Shown here: positions 40,260-50,396 of the stretch, piece by piece
Position numbering within the stretch: the first letter of the stretch is position 1
Layout of the letters: every line of letters starts with the position of its first letter
NCBI GenBank assembly: GCA_963802205.1
Contig: CAWDHW010000032.1
Coordinates: 186,001 to 250,000 of the forward strand
DNA: 64,000 nucleotides
Direction: 5' to 3'
DNA from: DYRB01 sp963802205
GTDB lineage: Bacteria; Pseudomonadota; Gammaproteobacteria; Chromatiales; Chromatiaceae
Program-made: the position numbers and the translations under genes
The notes under the pieces: model-generated
Database searches by the model: none
Told to the model about the DNA's origin: nothing
Seen by the model: the letters and a program-made list of their open reading frames with translations, nothing else

Positions 40260-43200
40260 TCAGAGCCCAAGCTCGCGCCAGCGGGCCTCCACGCGCTTGA
40301 CCGAAACCGGGTGGGCGGTCCCCAACTGCTGGGCGAAGAGGGAGACCCGCAGCTCTTCGAGCATCCAGCGGATCTCCTCCAGGCGGGGGTCGCGCCGCCC
40401 GGCGGCGCGCATGGCCGAGGCGCGTTCCCCCCAGCGCAGCAGCAGGGGTGCGATCTCCTGCATGCGCTCTCGATCCCGGGCCGCGCCCTGGGCCAGGCGG
40501 TCCAGACGCTGGGTAGCGGCGCTCAGGTAACGCGGGTAGTCCTTGAGGCGTGGGTAGGGGACCTGGCCCAGAAAGCCCCGATAGACCAGGCCATCCAATT
40601 GGGCACGGATGTCCGCCGCCGTGGCGAGCCAGTGGGCTTGGGTGGTCTGCACCAGGCGTTGGCGCAGGTCCTGGTATTGGCTCAAGACTCGCGCTACCAG
40701 TTGTGCGGTCTCAGCGGCCACCGCCGGCAGGCGCCCGCGCTGGGCGGCGAGCCGCGCCGTGAAGGCGATCTGGTCGCGGATGGGCGGCTGGTCTTGGGTG
40801 AAGGTGAGATCTAGGATCAGGGCCATCACCTCGCCGGCCAAGTCCGCTGCCAGGTCAGCCTTGGCCCCAGGCGGCAGCGGGGCCTTGGCGTACTGGAGGG
40901 TCATGCGCTGCAGGGCCGGCAGCCCCTGGCGCAACCGCTTGAGGTCGGCCCCCAGGGCGAGCCCGAAGAGCCGTCGCAGGCCCGCCCTCCCGGCCAGCGT
41001 CGCCCCCTCGGCCGAGTCCAGGACCTGGATGGAGACACTGTCTCCGCGGTCCACCAGGGCCGGGTAGCCGCGAAGCTTGATCCCGCCGCGCTCCAGGTCC
41101 ACCGCCTCGGGCAGGTCACCGAAGTCCCAGCGGGTGATCCCCTCGCGCTCCAGCCCGGCGCTGGGGACGCGGGTGAAGGCGTCCTGCCCGGTCTCCCCGT
41201 AGAGGCGTTTGAGGGCAATCAGGTCGTCCCCTTCCGCTACCTTTGCCCCATCGGTGTCCACCAGGCGGTACTTCATATGCAGGTGAGCGGGGACGGCGGT
41301 CGGGTCCCAGGCGTCCTCCGGGATCTGGACCCCGGTCAGGGCCTTGATCGCCTCCGCCACCGCCTGGACCAGCGGACGGTCGCTGGGGGTCAGCCGTGCC
41401 GCCACCCGGGCGGCGGTGTCGGGGACCGGGACCATGACCTTGCGCCAGGCCTTGGGCAGGCCGCGCAGTAGGGCAACGATACGCTCCTCCAGGAGCCCCG
41501 GGACCAGCCAATCGCCGCGATCCGGGGAGACCTGATTGATCAGCGGCAGCGGGACCACCAGGGTCACCCCGTCGGCGGTGTGGCCCGGGTCGAAGTGGTA
41601 CTCCAGGGGCAGGGCACTGGCCCCCACCTGGAGGGCGTCGGGGAAGCGCTCCCGGGTGACCTCCGCCGCCTCCCGGCGCATCAGGTCCTCCATGCGCATG
41701 TGCAGGAGCTTGGGCTCGGTCCGGGTCGCCAGGCGCAGCCACTTGTCGAAGGCGGCGCTCGCGTAGATCCCTTCCGGGATGCGCTCGGCGTAGAAGGCGT
41801 AGATGGCCTCCTCGTCCACCAGGATGTCGCGCCGACGGGACTTGGTTTCCAGGTGCTGTAGCGTGGCGATCAGTTCCTGGTTGTGGCGCCAGAAGGGCGC
41901 CCGGGTCTCGAAGTCCCCACCCACCAGGGCGGAGCGCAGGAAGACCTCGCGCGCCTCCGCCGGGTTGATGGGGCCGAAGTTCACCCGGCGCTGGGCGGCC
42001 AGCGTCAGGCCAAACAGGGTCACCCGCTCGAAGGCGGCGACCTGGCCCGTCTGGGCCTGCCAATGGGGCTCGGACCAACTGCGCTGGACCAGATGGGCAC
42101 CGGCGTCCTCGATCCAGCCGGGCTGGACCCTGGCCACGGTGCGCCCATACTGGCGGGTGGTCTCCACCCGCTCTGCGGCCACCAGCCACTTGGGTCCCTT
42201 GTCGGTGAGCCCGGACCCTGGGTGAATGACGAAGCGCCCACCGCGGGCCCCCAGGTACTCCCGCCCTTCGTCCTTGAAGCCGACATTGACCAGGAGCCCG
42301 GTCAGGAGGGCCCGGTGGACCGCCTCGTAGTCGGCCGCCGTGGTGTTCTCCTTGAGGCCCATCTCGTGGAGTTGGAGGGTGAGCTGCTGGTGGATGTCGA
42401 TCCACTCCTGGACCCGGTTCCAGGACAGGAAGTGCCCCCGGCAGAGCTTCTGGAACTTGGCCCTGGACAGGGCCTCGCGCTGCTCGGACAGGAAGCGCCA
42501 GAGGTTGATGAAGGCGAGAAAGTCCGACTCCGGGTGGGCGAAGGTCTTGTGGATCTCGTCGGCCGCCTGCTGCTTGTCCAGGGGGCGCTCGCGGGGGTCC
42601 TGGACGCTCAGCGCCGCGGCGATGATCAGGACCTCGCGCAGGCATGAGTGCTCGCTGGCGGCCAGCAGCATGCGCCCGATGCGCGGGTCCACCGGGAGCC
42701 GGGCGAGCTGCTGCCCCAGCGGGGTCAGGGTCGCCGCGGCGGTCCAGGGCGCCGAGCTCCTCCAGGGTGCGGTAGCCGTCCGCCACCAGGCGCCCGTCCG
42801 GCGGGTCGAGGAAGGGGAAGGACTCGATGGCCCCGAACCCCAGCAGCTTCATCTGGAGAATGACCGCTGCCAGATTGGTGCGCTCGATCTCGGGCTCGGT
42901 GAACTCGGTGCGGGAGCCGAAGTTGTCTTCGGAATACAGCCGGATGCAGACCCCGGCGGCGACCCGCCCGCAGCGCCCCTTGCGCTGGTTGGCGCTGGCC
43001 TGGGAGACGCGCTCCACCGGCAGGCGCTGGACCTTGCTCCGGTGGCTGTAGCGGGAGATGCGGGCAAAGCCGGGGTCCACCACATAGTGGATGCCGGGGA
43101 CCGTGAGCGAGGTCTCCGCCACGTTGGTGGCCAGCACGATGCGGCGGGTGCCGTGGGACTGGAAGATGCGCCCCTGGTCCGCCGGGCCCTGGCGGGCGAA

Positions 43201-44167
43201 CAGGGGCAGGATCTCGGTGGACGGGCGGGTGGTGCTTGCGCAGGGTCTCGGCGGTCTCGCGGATCTCCCGCTCCCCGGACAGGAAGACCAGACGTCGCCG
43301 CGTCCCAGATGGGCCAGCTCGTCGATGGCCGCGACGATGGCCGGCCTGCATGGCGTCGTCGCGCTCCCCGGCGTTCTCGTCCTCCGCCGGGCGGTAGCGG
43401 ACCTCCACCGGATAGGTCCGCCCAGAGACCTCCATCACCGGGGCCCCGCCGAAGTGCCGGGAGAAGCGCTGCGGGTCTATGGTGGCCGAGGTGATGATGA
43501 GCTTGAGGTCCGGCCGGCGGGGCAACAGGTCGTGCAGATAGCCGAGCAGGAAGTCAATGTTGAGGCTGCGCTCGTGGGCCTCGTCCACGATCAGGGTGTC
43601 GTATTCCAGCAGGAGCCGGTCCTGCTGGACCTCGGCGAGCAACATGCCGTCGGTCATCAGCTTGATGGCCGTTTCCGGCCGCACTCGGTCGTGGAAGCGG
43701 ACCTTGTAGCCCACCAGGCCGCCCAACTCGGCCTTGAGCTCCTGGGCCACGCGGCTGGCCAGGGTGCGGGCGGCGATACGTCGGGGCTGGGTGTGGCCGA
43801 TACGCCCAGCCACACCGCGGCCCAGGTCCAGGCACAGCTTGGGGAGCTGGGTGGACTTGCCCGAGCCCGTCTCCCCGCACAGGATCACGACCTGATGGGC
43901 GGCGATCAGGGCCGCGATCTCCTCGCGCCGCTCGCTCACCGGCAGTTCCGGCGGGTATTGGATCTCCGCCGGGACCCAGGCACGGCGCCGCTCCAGGATG
44001 CCCTGGGACTCGCGCACGGCGGCCCACAGCTTGATCAGCCCCTGGTCGAAGGGCTGACCCTGACGGGCGCGGGAGCGCAAGCCCCGGACGCGGCGTGCGA
44101 AGGTGTCGCGGTCGCGCAGCAGGCAGGCTTCGATCTCGGCGGCGGAAGGGAAGGCGTCGGTGGTCAA
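40260..44167 (-). CDS. hrpA: ATP-dependent RNA helicase HrpA (about four frameshifts)
   Basis: HrpA is a DEAH-box helicase that acts on RNA and stalled ribosomes. The N-terminal part has 'VVILCGETGSGKSTQLPKLC' (motif I), 'TQPRRIAARTLASRVAQEL', 'LIVDEAHERSLNIDFLLGYL' (DEAH) and 'IITSATIDPQRFSRHFGGAP'. After breaks near 43350, 43295, 43230 and 42735 the helicase C-domain ('LATNVAETSLTVPGIHYVVD', 'QRKGRCGRVAAGVCIRLYSE') and the long HrpA-specific C-terminal region continue to 40260. Joined, the length is about 1300 residues, as in E. coli HrpA. The gene is large and conserved, so indel errors are the likeliest reason for the breaks. Confidence 0.9.
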
Positions 44168-44285
44168 GGCTGGCGTTGGGGCTGGTGGGCGGGCCGGGGA
44201 AGGGCGGCATTCTAGCCTCTACGCGGCCTCGGCCAACGGCGGCGGAACCAACAGGGCCTGGCCGCGAGCGACCCCGTCAGGTCGA

Positions 44286-45038
44286 TCAGCGTAGAGACGG
44301 CAGTTGGTCGGCTTGAGGGGTCTCTTCCGCTGGGGGCTGCGACCACAGGCAGGCGCCGCCGGCAGTGAGGGCGGCGAGGCGTGCCTGGTGGGCGACGATC
44401 TCGTCCGCAGTGGCCCGCACCACGCGCAGGGGGGGGCGGTCGGCGGGGAGGCGGTGCGGGGCGATCCGCACCAGGCTGGCGCCTGGGCTGTCCACCTGAC
44501 CGCCGAGGTGCAGGCTGACCTGGCCGCCCGTCATGGCCAGATAAACGTCGGCCAGGATCTCGGCGTCGAGTAGTGCCCCGTGCCGGTCGCGGTGGGAGTT
44601 GTCCACCGCATAGCGTTTGCACAGGGCGTCGAGGTTGTTGCGCTGCCCGGGATGGAGGTTGCGGGCCATGGCCAGGGTATCGGTGACCTGGCACAGGTCG
44701 GCGATGCGCGGCGCCTGCGGGCGCCACTTTGCCAGTTCGTGGTCGAGGAAGCCCAGGTCGAAGGCGGCATTGTGGATGATCAGCTCGGCGCCCTGTATGT
44801 AGGTCAGGAAGTCTTCGGCAACCTCGGCGAAGCGCGGCTTGTCGCGCAGGAACTCGCTGGTGATGCCATGGACCTCCACCGCCCCGGGGTCGATCTCGCG
44901 GTCGGGCTGGAGATATTGGTGGAAGGTGTTACGGGTGAGGCGGCGATCGATGACTTCGACGCAGCCGATCTCGATGATGCGGTGGCCTTCCTTGGGATCG
45001 AGGCCGGTGGTCTCGGTGTCGAGGACGATCTGTCGCAT
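44286..45038 (-). CDS. dnaQ: DNA polymerase III epsilon subunit (3'-5' exonuclease)
   Basis: DnaQ is the proofreading subunit. The ATG at 45038 starts 'RQIVLDTETTGLDPKEGHRI', with exo I residues Asp and Glu. 'NAAFDLGFLDHEL' is exo II and 'HRDRHGALLDAEILADVYL' exo III with the His/Asp pair. The C-terminal tail that binds the polymerase is present. 250 residues. It begins eight bases after the rnhA stop, the conserved rnhA-dnaQ arrangement, here on the same strand. Confidence 0.96.
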   Translation of the reverse strand: MRQIVLDTETTGLDPKEGHRIIEIGCVEVIDRRLTRNTFHQYLQPDREIDPGAVEVHGITSEFLRDKPRFAEVAEDFLTYIQGAELIIHNAAFDLGFLDHELAKWRPQAPRIADLCQVTDTLAMARNLHPGQRNNLDALCKRYAVDNSHRDRHGALLDAEILADVYLAMTGGQVSLHLGGQVDSPGASLVRIAPHRLPADRPPLRVVRATADEIVAHQARLAALTAGGACLWSQPPAEETPQADQLPSLR

Positions 45039-45046
45039 GGTGCCTC

Positions 45047-45532
45047 CTAGCGCGGTATGCCCTGATTGGCGAGCTGGTCGGCGCGCTCGTTCTCGCGGTG
45101 CCCGGTGTGGCCCTTGACCCAGTGCCAGGCGATGCTGTGCCCGGCAAGAGCCAGATCCAGCCGCTCCCACAGGTCGCGATTCTTGACCGGCTCGCGGCTG
45201 GCGGTGCGCCAGCCGTTGCGTTTCCACCCCTTCATCCACTCGGTCACGCCGCGCTTGACGTACTGGGAGTCGGTGGTGATTTTGACCTGGGTCGGGCGTT
45301 TAAGGGCCTCCAGGGCCATGATGACCCCCATCAACTCCATGCGGTTGTTGGTGGTGGCCCGCTCACCGCCGCACAACTCCTTCTCGGCGTCGCCGTAGCG
45401 CAGCAGGGCACCCCAGCCGCCGGGGCCAGGGTTGCCCTTGCAGGCGCCGTCGGTGAAGACCTCTACGGTTTGGGTCGCGGCGGGTCTTGGTACAGCCGGT
45501 CGGTTTGCCTCAGGCATGGCCCCATCAGGCAT
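45047..45532 (-). CDS. rnhA: Ribonuclease HI
   Basis: RNase HI degrades RNA in RNA-DNA hybrids. The catalytic acidic residues are in 'VEVFTDGACKGNPGPGGWGA' (D), 'NNRMELMGVIMALEAL' (E), 'ITTDSQYVKRGV' (D) and 'NERADQLANQG' (D), with the His loop 'KGHTGHRE'. The ATG at 45532 has GGAGG six bases upstream; an in-frame GTG at 45538 is the alternative. It overlaps the preceding methyltransferase stop by eight bases, so translation is coupled. 161 residues. Confidence 0.96.
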   Translation of the reverse strand: MPDGAMPEANRPAVPRPAATQTVEVFTDGACKGNPGPGGWGALLRYGDAEKELCGGERATTNNRMELMGVIMALEALKRPTQVKITTDSQYVKRGVTEWMKGWKRNGWRTASREPVKNRDLWERLDLALAGHSIAWHWVKGHTGHRENERADQLANQGIPR

Positions 45533-46292
45533 GGCCACCCTCCCGCGTGGTCGGTTCCACGGTCCCCGGCGCCAGGAGGGTCCGGCGCTGGGCCCAGGAG
45601 GGGCGAAGCGGAGTCAGGGTGGAGACGCGCTTGACGGCACGGATGACATAGACCCCCCCAAGGACGGGCCAGAAGCGGGCCCCGAGGGTGTCCATCAGGG
45701 GTGTCCCACGGTGGCGCACAGTGCGCCGCCAGGGTGGGCGAAAGACGAGCATTTCCTCTGCCTCCACGTCGAATCCAAGCAGGGTCAGCCAGTCGCGCAC
45801 CCGAAAGGGTGTGAGATAACAGCCGCACCAGGGCATCCTGCCGCGGCGCTGACCCATCAGTCCCCAGGCGCCCCACAGGCTCATGGCGTTGAACCCTACC
45901 ACCACCACCCGCCCCTCGGGGATCAGCACGCGCTCGACCTCGCGCAGGGCCGCCTGGGGGTCGCCCAAGAAGTCGAGGGTGTGCGGCAGCAGAACGGCGT
46001 CCACGCTGTCGGAGGCGATGGGCAGCCGGGCCGGCTCCGCGGCAGCCTGGAACCCAGGGATTTGCGGTCGCGCCGCCGCGGGGACCTGGATGCGGTGGCG
46101 GATGCGTCCTTCGCCAACGTTGCCATTGAAGACTCCTGCGATGCCTAGTTGGAGCAGGTAATAACCGATCACGCCATCGAGTTGCCGCTCCACCGCCGCC
46201 GCCTCGGCCCCGGCCACCTCCGCGCCCAGGGGTGTGGCGTACCAGTCCTCCAGCAGCGACAGTGGGGCACCGGGCCCCGGGCAGCCGGTCAT
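45525..46292 (-). CDS. Class I SAM-dependent methyltransferase (YafS-like)
   Basis: 255 residues, beginning 'LEDWYATPLGAEVAGAEAAA' and containing 'LPIASDSVDAVLLPHTLDFL', 'ALREVERVLIPEGRVVVVGF' (motifs around the SAM site) and 'FRVRDWLTLLGFDVEAEEML'. The usual motif I Gly-rich loop is weak, as in the YafS group. E. coli has the same order (yafS next to rnhA and dnaQ), which supports this name although the substrate is not known. Confidence 0.85.
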   Translation of the reverse strand: MTGCPGPGAPLSLLEDWYATPLGAEVAGAEAAAVERQLDGVIGYYLLQLGIAGVFNGNVGEGRIRHRIQVPAAARPQIPGFQAAAEPARLPIASDSVDAVLLPHTLDFLGDPQAALREVERVLIPEGRVVVVGFNAMSLWGAWGLMGQRRGRMPWCGCYLTPFRVRDWLTLLGFDVEAEEMLVFRPPWRRTVRHRGTPLMDTLGARFWPVLGGVYVIRAVKRVSTLTPLRPSWAQRRTLLAPGTVEPTTREGGHA

Positions 46293-46340
46293 GTTGCCTG
46301 TCCCCTGGTCTGGCGCAGACCGATCGCCCGCCGCCCACGG

Positions 46341-46370
46341 CTGGCAAAGCCGTGGCGCTTTGGGTATAGT
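46341..46370 (+). promoter_or_regulatory. Candidate promoter for mltD
   Basis: CTGGCA (46341-46346) and TATAGT (46365-46370) are 18 bp apart, 58 bp upstream of mltD, in the divergent spacer shared with the methyltransferase gene. Confidence 0.45.
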
Positions 46371-46427
46371 CCAGGACAGAAGTTTATGAAAATAATGACT
46401 TTCTCCTCGTCCTAACCTAGGGGTGCG

Positions 46428-47906
46428 ATGCCAATGCCACTGCCGACCCGCACCATGAGCCTGGCCCCGGCACCTACTGTCCTGCTGCTGGCTGCCAGCC
46501 TCCTTTCCGGTTGTTCCAGCCAGACCCCACGCCCCGACCTGGCGGATCGGTACGATTCCAACGGGGTTTCCGCCCGGGCCTATGGCTATGTCCGGCCGGC
46601 GCCGGATGTGCAGATCCGGGTGCGCGGGCCCGAGCCTCGCGGCAGGCGCTCGCCCCCTGTTGAAGACCTTGGGCCCATCGGGGCAGGCGGCGGTTCCGGC
46701 GATCTGTGGGACCGCGTCCGTGGGCAAATGGCCCTGGATAATCCGAACAACTCGCGGGTGGACGGCCGGGTGCGTGCCCTCCAGGCGCAGCCGGATTATC
46801 TCACACGCCTGTCGCGGCGGGCGCAACCCTATCTACACATGATTGTGCGTGAGATCGAGCAGCGCGGCATGCCTATGGAGTTGGCCCTGCTGCCGGAGAT
46901 CGAGAGCGGTTACAACCCGCGCGCCATCTCCCCCAAGGCCGCCTCAGGGATGTGGCAGTTCATCCCCTCCACCGGGGTCCACATGGGGCTGGCGCAGAAC
47001 GATTGGTATGACGGGCGCAACGATATCGTGGCCTCTACCCGTGCCGCCCTGGGCTACCTCGACATCTTGCGTAAGGACTTGGGTGGGGACTGGACCCTGG
47101 CCATCGCCGCCTACAACTGCGGCCCGGAGCGGGTCCGCTCGGCCCAGCAGGCCAACCGTGCCCAGGGCAAGCCGACGGACTTCTGGTCCCTGGACCTGCC
47201 GGCGGAGACGCAAGCCTATGTCCCGCAGCTCCTGGCCGTCGCCCGCGTGGTGGCCGCCCCGACGCGCCACGGCCTGGCCATGCCCAAGGTCGCGGACCGC
47301 CCGGCCCTGGAACTGGTCCATGCCGGGAGCCAGATCGACCTGAGCCAGGCGGCGCGTCTGGCGGGCTTGAGCCCCAGCGACATCGGCAATCTCAACCCTG
47401 GGCTCAAGCAGGGTAAGACCCAGCCTAGCGGACCCCATACCGTGCTGGTCCCCGCCGGGGCCGGGCAGCCCTTGCGGCTGCGCCTGGCCGGGGCAAGCTC
47501 GGCCCCGGTGGCCCGTTCGGCAGTGGCCGTGACGGTGGCGGAGGGCAACCGCTACCGGGTGCGCAAGGGCGAGGACCTCGCCGCCGTCGCCCGTCGGTTC
47601 GGCGTGACCACCGCCGACCTGCGTGCCAGCAATGGGCTCAAGTCCAACAAGGTCGCCGCCGGGACCCGCCTCGCCATCCCCGCGGGTACGGCCCCCGCCC
47701 AAGGTGGGGGCCTGGACGCGGGCCTGGTGTATGTCGTCAAGAGTGGCGATACCTTGGCCAGCGTTGCCCGCGCCCACAAGGTTAATCGCGAGGATCTGGC
47801 CAACTGGAATGGTATGGGTACCAACGAGCCCTTGCTCCCGGGGCAGCGGTTGCGCGTTGGCGCCGGCGATAGCCTTCAGGGTCGCGGTGGGCGCTCTACT
47901 TCCTGA
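46428..47906 (+). CDS. mltD: Membrane-bound lytic murein transglycosylase D (lipoprotein)
   Basis: MltD cuts peptidoglycan glycan strands. The lipoprotein signal ends 'LLAASLLSGCSS' with the lipobox Cys. The SLT domain (about residues 125-260) contains the catalytic Glu in 'MELALLPEIESGYNPRAISP', plus 'AASGMWQFIPSTGVHMGL' and 'LGYLDILRKDLGGDWTLAIA'. Two LysM domains follow ('YRVRKGEDLAAVARRFGVTT' and 'YVVKSGDTLASVARAHKVNR'). 492 residues. It is divergent from the methyltransferase-rnhA-dnaQ genes, matching the E. coli neighbourhood. Confidence 0.95.
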   Translation: MPMPLPTRTMSLAPAPTVLLLAASLLSGCSSQTPRPDLADRYDSNGVSARAYGYVRPAPDVQIRVRGPEPRGRRSPPVEDLGPIGAGGGSGDLWDRVRGQMALDNPNNSRVDGRVRALQAQPDYLTRLSRRAQPYLHMIVREIEQRGMPMELALLPEIESGYNPRAISPKAASGMWQFIPSTGVHMGLAQNDWYDGRNDIVASTRAALGYLDILRKDLGGDWTLAIAAYNCGPERVRSAQQANRAQGKPTDFWSLDLPAETQAYVPQLLAVARVVAAPTRHGLAMPKVADRPALELVHAGSQIDLSQAARLAGLSPSDIGNLNPGLKQGKTQPSGPHTVLVPAGAGQPLRLRLAGASSAPVARSAVAVTVAEGNRYRVRKGEDLAAVARRFGVTTADLRASNGLKSNKVAAGTRLAIPAGTAPAQGGGLDAGLVYVVKSGDTLASVARAHKVNREDLANWNGMGTNEPLLPGQRLRVGAGDSLQGRGGRSTS

Positions 47907-48024
47907 GCCCCATGGACACCTGTTGGCGAGGGTAAAGACCCGAAGGTCCCAGGCTTGACCAGGCCCAGGCCGGCCCCAAACTCCGCCGACATCTTGTCAA
48001 CGAGCCCGCGAGGCAGAGTAGGAG

Positions 48025-49327
48025 ATGGAGCCCATCACCCTGGAACTGGAGGCGGCCAACCCAGGGGTCGCCCCCGAGACCCCCGAAGCCGAGCCCGAGC
48101 GCCAATGGCTGGAGCGCACCGAGCCGCGAGGCATGGCCGCCCTACGATTGGACCTGCACTGGGCCTCCGCCATCGCCCGCCACACGGATAGCCTCCATGT
48201 CGGGCGCGTGAACCTGTGGCGGGACTTGTTCCCGCCGGTCTTGGAGGCAGAGGTCATAGGTCGGCCCGTAGGCCATCGTGCCTCCCACAGTTTTGCACCG
48301 GGTGAGCTGATCCCCGCCGCCCGGTCGGAACTGGTGCCGCGGTTGCGCAGCGCCCAGTTCAACCGCCGCTTCTCAGGACGGAGTCGCATCGAGCCCCGAG
48401 TGGGGCGCTTTTACCCGAGGGGCATCCTTGAAGGGGTGTCTGGGGTCTTCAGCGCCGACCGCCAGCCCTGCCGTGTGGTCGAGTCCGGTGCCGAGGCACT
48501 GGTGGTGGATCTCAACCACCCCCTGGCGGATATCCCACTGCGCCTGGACCTGACCATCGCCGCCGCCTGGACTCAAAGCGACCAGCGCGGGGGGCGCTGC
48601 AACGATGTCGGCGATCTGGTCACCGCCGGGGGCCCGGGGATGCAGGCCCGGTGGCGCGAGATCCCCACCGACTTCTGGTCCGACGGACCCCTTTACGCCC
48701 AGGACTCGCGCCCGGATGCCGATTTCTATGACCGCCCGCGCCTGGTGGACCACATCGACCGCACCGCGATCGCCGAGATTTCGGCCCTGTACGGGCGGCT
48801 GATTCCGGCCGGGGGGCGCATTCTCGACCTCATGGCGAGTTGGCACTCGCATCTGCCGGAGCGGCTCGACCCGGTGTCCGTCACCGGGCTCGGCATGAAT
48901 CGGGAGGAGCTCGACGCCAATCCGGCGTTGCGGGAGCGCCTGGTGCAGGACCTCAACCAGGACCCGCAACTGCCCTTCCTCGATGGGGCCTTCGACGCCG
49001 TGGTGTGCACCGTCTCGGTGGAGTACCTGACGAGCCCCTTTGCCGTGTTTCGTGAGGTCGCCCGGGTGCTGCGCCCGGGTGGGCGCTTTGTCGTTACCAT
49101 CTCCAATCGCTGGTTCCCGACTAAGGCCATCTGGCTCTGGGGAGGGGCTCCACGAGTTCGAGCGTCCGGGGTTGGTGCTGGAGTACTTCCTGGAGTCCGG
49201 CCTGTTCACCGCACTGGAGACCTGGTCCCTGCGTGGTCTGCCCCGTCCGCCGGACGACAAGTACGCCGACCGGCTGGCCCAGTCGGACCCGGTCTACGCC
49301 GTGTGGGGCGAGCGGGGAGCGCAATGA
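48025..49327 (+). CDS. Fusion of an FKBP/SlyD-like domain and a SAM methyltransferase (one frameshift)
   Basis: The N-terminal 180 residues end in 'GAEALVVDLNHPLADIPLRL', the 'NHPLAG' closing strand of SlyD-type isomerases, with a flap-like insert before it; the usual catalytic Tyr/Phe pattern is weak, so isomerase activity is uncertain. From about residue 260 a methyltransferase follows: 'AGGRILDLMASWHSHLPERL', 'DLNQDPQLPFLDGAFDAVVC', 'EVARVLRPGGRFVVTISNRW'. Near 49140 one extra G shifts the frame; in the next frame 'EGLHEFERPGLVLEYFLESG' continues to the TGA at 49327. About 434 residues in all. The combination is unusual and the role unknown. Confidence 0.78.
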
Positions 49328-49444
49328 AGCCAAGGATGCGTATCGGCCGCAAAGGTACGCAACTACGTCAGTCGGTTAGTTTGAGTCTACAAGACATCCG
49401 CAGGGTGAGCCTGGCACCAAAGGCAGGCAGGCCCTTGTTTATTT

Positions 49445-49463
49445 GCGGCCGAACCGCTTTTTT
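49445..49463 (+). terminator. Weak hairpin with T6 after the fusion methyltransferase
   Basis: GCGG, loop CCGAA, CCGC followed by six T. The stem is short, but the T-run is the best on this strand for several kb, 118 bp after the gene. Confidence 0.35.
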
Positions 49464-49481
49464 CCGGATGATCGGAGTTCC

Positions 49482-50075
49482 TCAGGGGACGATCTCGATG
49501 GGAGTCCCGTCGGAGGTGAGGCGCCAGATCTCTTCGATGTCCGGGTTGGTCACGGCGATACAGCCGGCCGTCCAGTCCATCCCGGTGAGAATGTCCCGCA
49601 GGTCGCGTGCGGGACCGCCGGTGGGATAGCCGTGGATCATGATCTGGCCGCCCGGCGCGACGCCGCGCCGGGCGGCTTCCTCGCGGTCCCTCATGCTGGG
49701 GTAGGAGACGTGCAGGGCCTTGTAGAACCGGCTGCCCGGATTGCGCCCGTCGATGTAGTAGAGCCCCTCGGGGGTGCGGTTGTCCCCTTGGCGCTCCTTG
49801 TGCCCCTTGGGGCTGCTGCCCAGCGAAACGCGGTAGGTGCGGATCGGCTCGCCATTCTTGAGCAGGTAGAGCTTGCGCTCGGACTTCTTGACCAGGATCT
49901 TGTCTGCCGGGCTGTTGACGTTGACCTGAACCTTGTTCTTCTGGCTGGTGGAGGAGCAGCCAGAAAGCCCGGCCAGGGTCAGTCCGAGGGTCAGCCCAAG
50001 GGGGGCCGCCAGTCCGAGAACCCGGAGCAGACCGCGGCCAAACCGCTTTGGAACTCTGTGTTGTGACAGCATCAT
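49482..50075 (-). CDS. L,D-transpeptidase (YkuD domain) lipoprotein
   Basis: The ATG at 50075 begins a lipoprotein signal ('PLGLTLGLTLAGLSGCSS'). The YkuD domain runs from 'ILVKKSERKLYLLKNGEPIR' through 'GDNRTPEGLYYIDGRNPGS' to the active site 'IMIHGYPTGG' ... 'DWTAGCIAVTNPDIEE', with His and the nucleophile Cys. This THxGC-like variant (T-A-G-C) is used by the YafK-type group. 197 residues. It probably crosslinks peptidoglycan or attaches a lipoprotein. A TACAAT -10-like sequence lies upstream near 50117-50122. Confidence 0.9.
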   Translation of the reverse strand: MMLSQHRVPKRFGRGLLRVLGLAAPLGLTLGLTLAGLSGCSSTSQKNKVQVNVNSPADKILVKKSERKLYLLKNGEPIRTYRVSLGSSPKGHKERQGDNRTPEGLYYIDGRNPGSRFYKALHVSYPSMRDREEAARRGVAPGGQIMIHGYPTGGPARDLRDILTGMDWTAGCIAVTNPDIEEIWRLTSDGTPIEIVP

Positions 50076-50302
50076 CGAGGCCCTACCTGGTGGAAAGCTA
50101 CATTCCGGGTAATGGTATTGTAGCCCAAGGGCCCCTGCCATCGCCAGGCATTTAAAAAAATTTCTCCATATATTCAATGGGGGCCGACGTAGGGTTAGTG
50201 CGGTTCCTGAGGTTCCTGCCAGGCCTGATGTCCAGCGGCGTCGGTTGGGCTGCATCGACGTCCCAAATCGGCCGGGGTTTGCGGTATCCTTCGTCGCCTT
50301 TT

Positions 50303-50321
50303 GACGCCCGCGGCGGGCGTC
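50303..50321. repeat. Hairpin in the argS leader
   Basis: GACGCCC, loop GCGGC, GGGCGTC, 76 bases upstream of argS. It may be part of the leader transcript; there is no T-run. Confidence 0.35.
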
Positions 50322-50396
50322 CCTCCCGATTCATTTAAGTGCGACTGACCGGTCTGGTGCTATCGGTCTGCGCCCTTGCGAAGCAGCACGAGTCTC

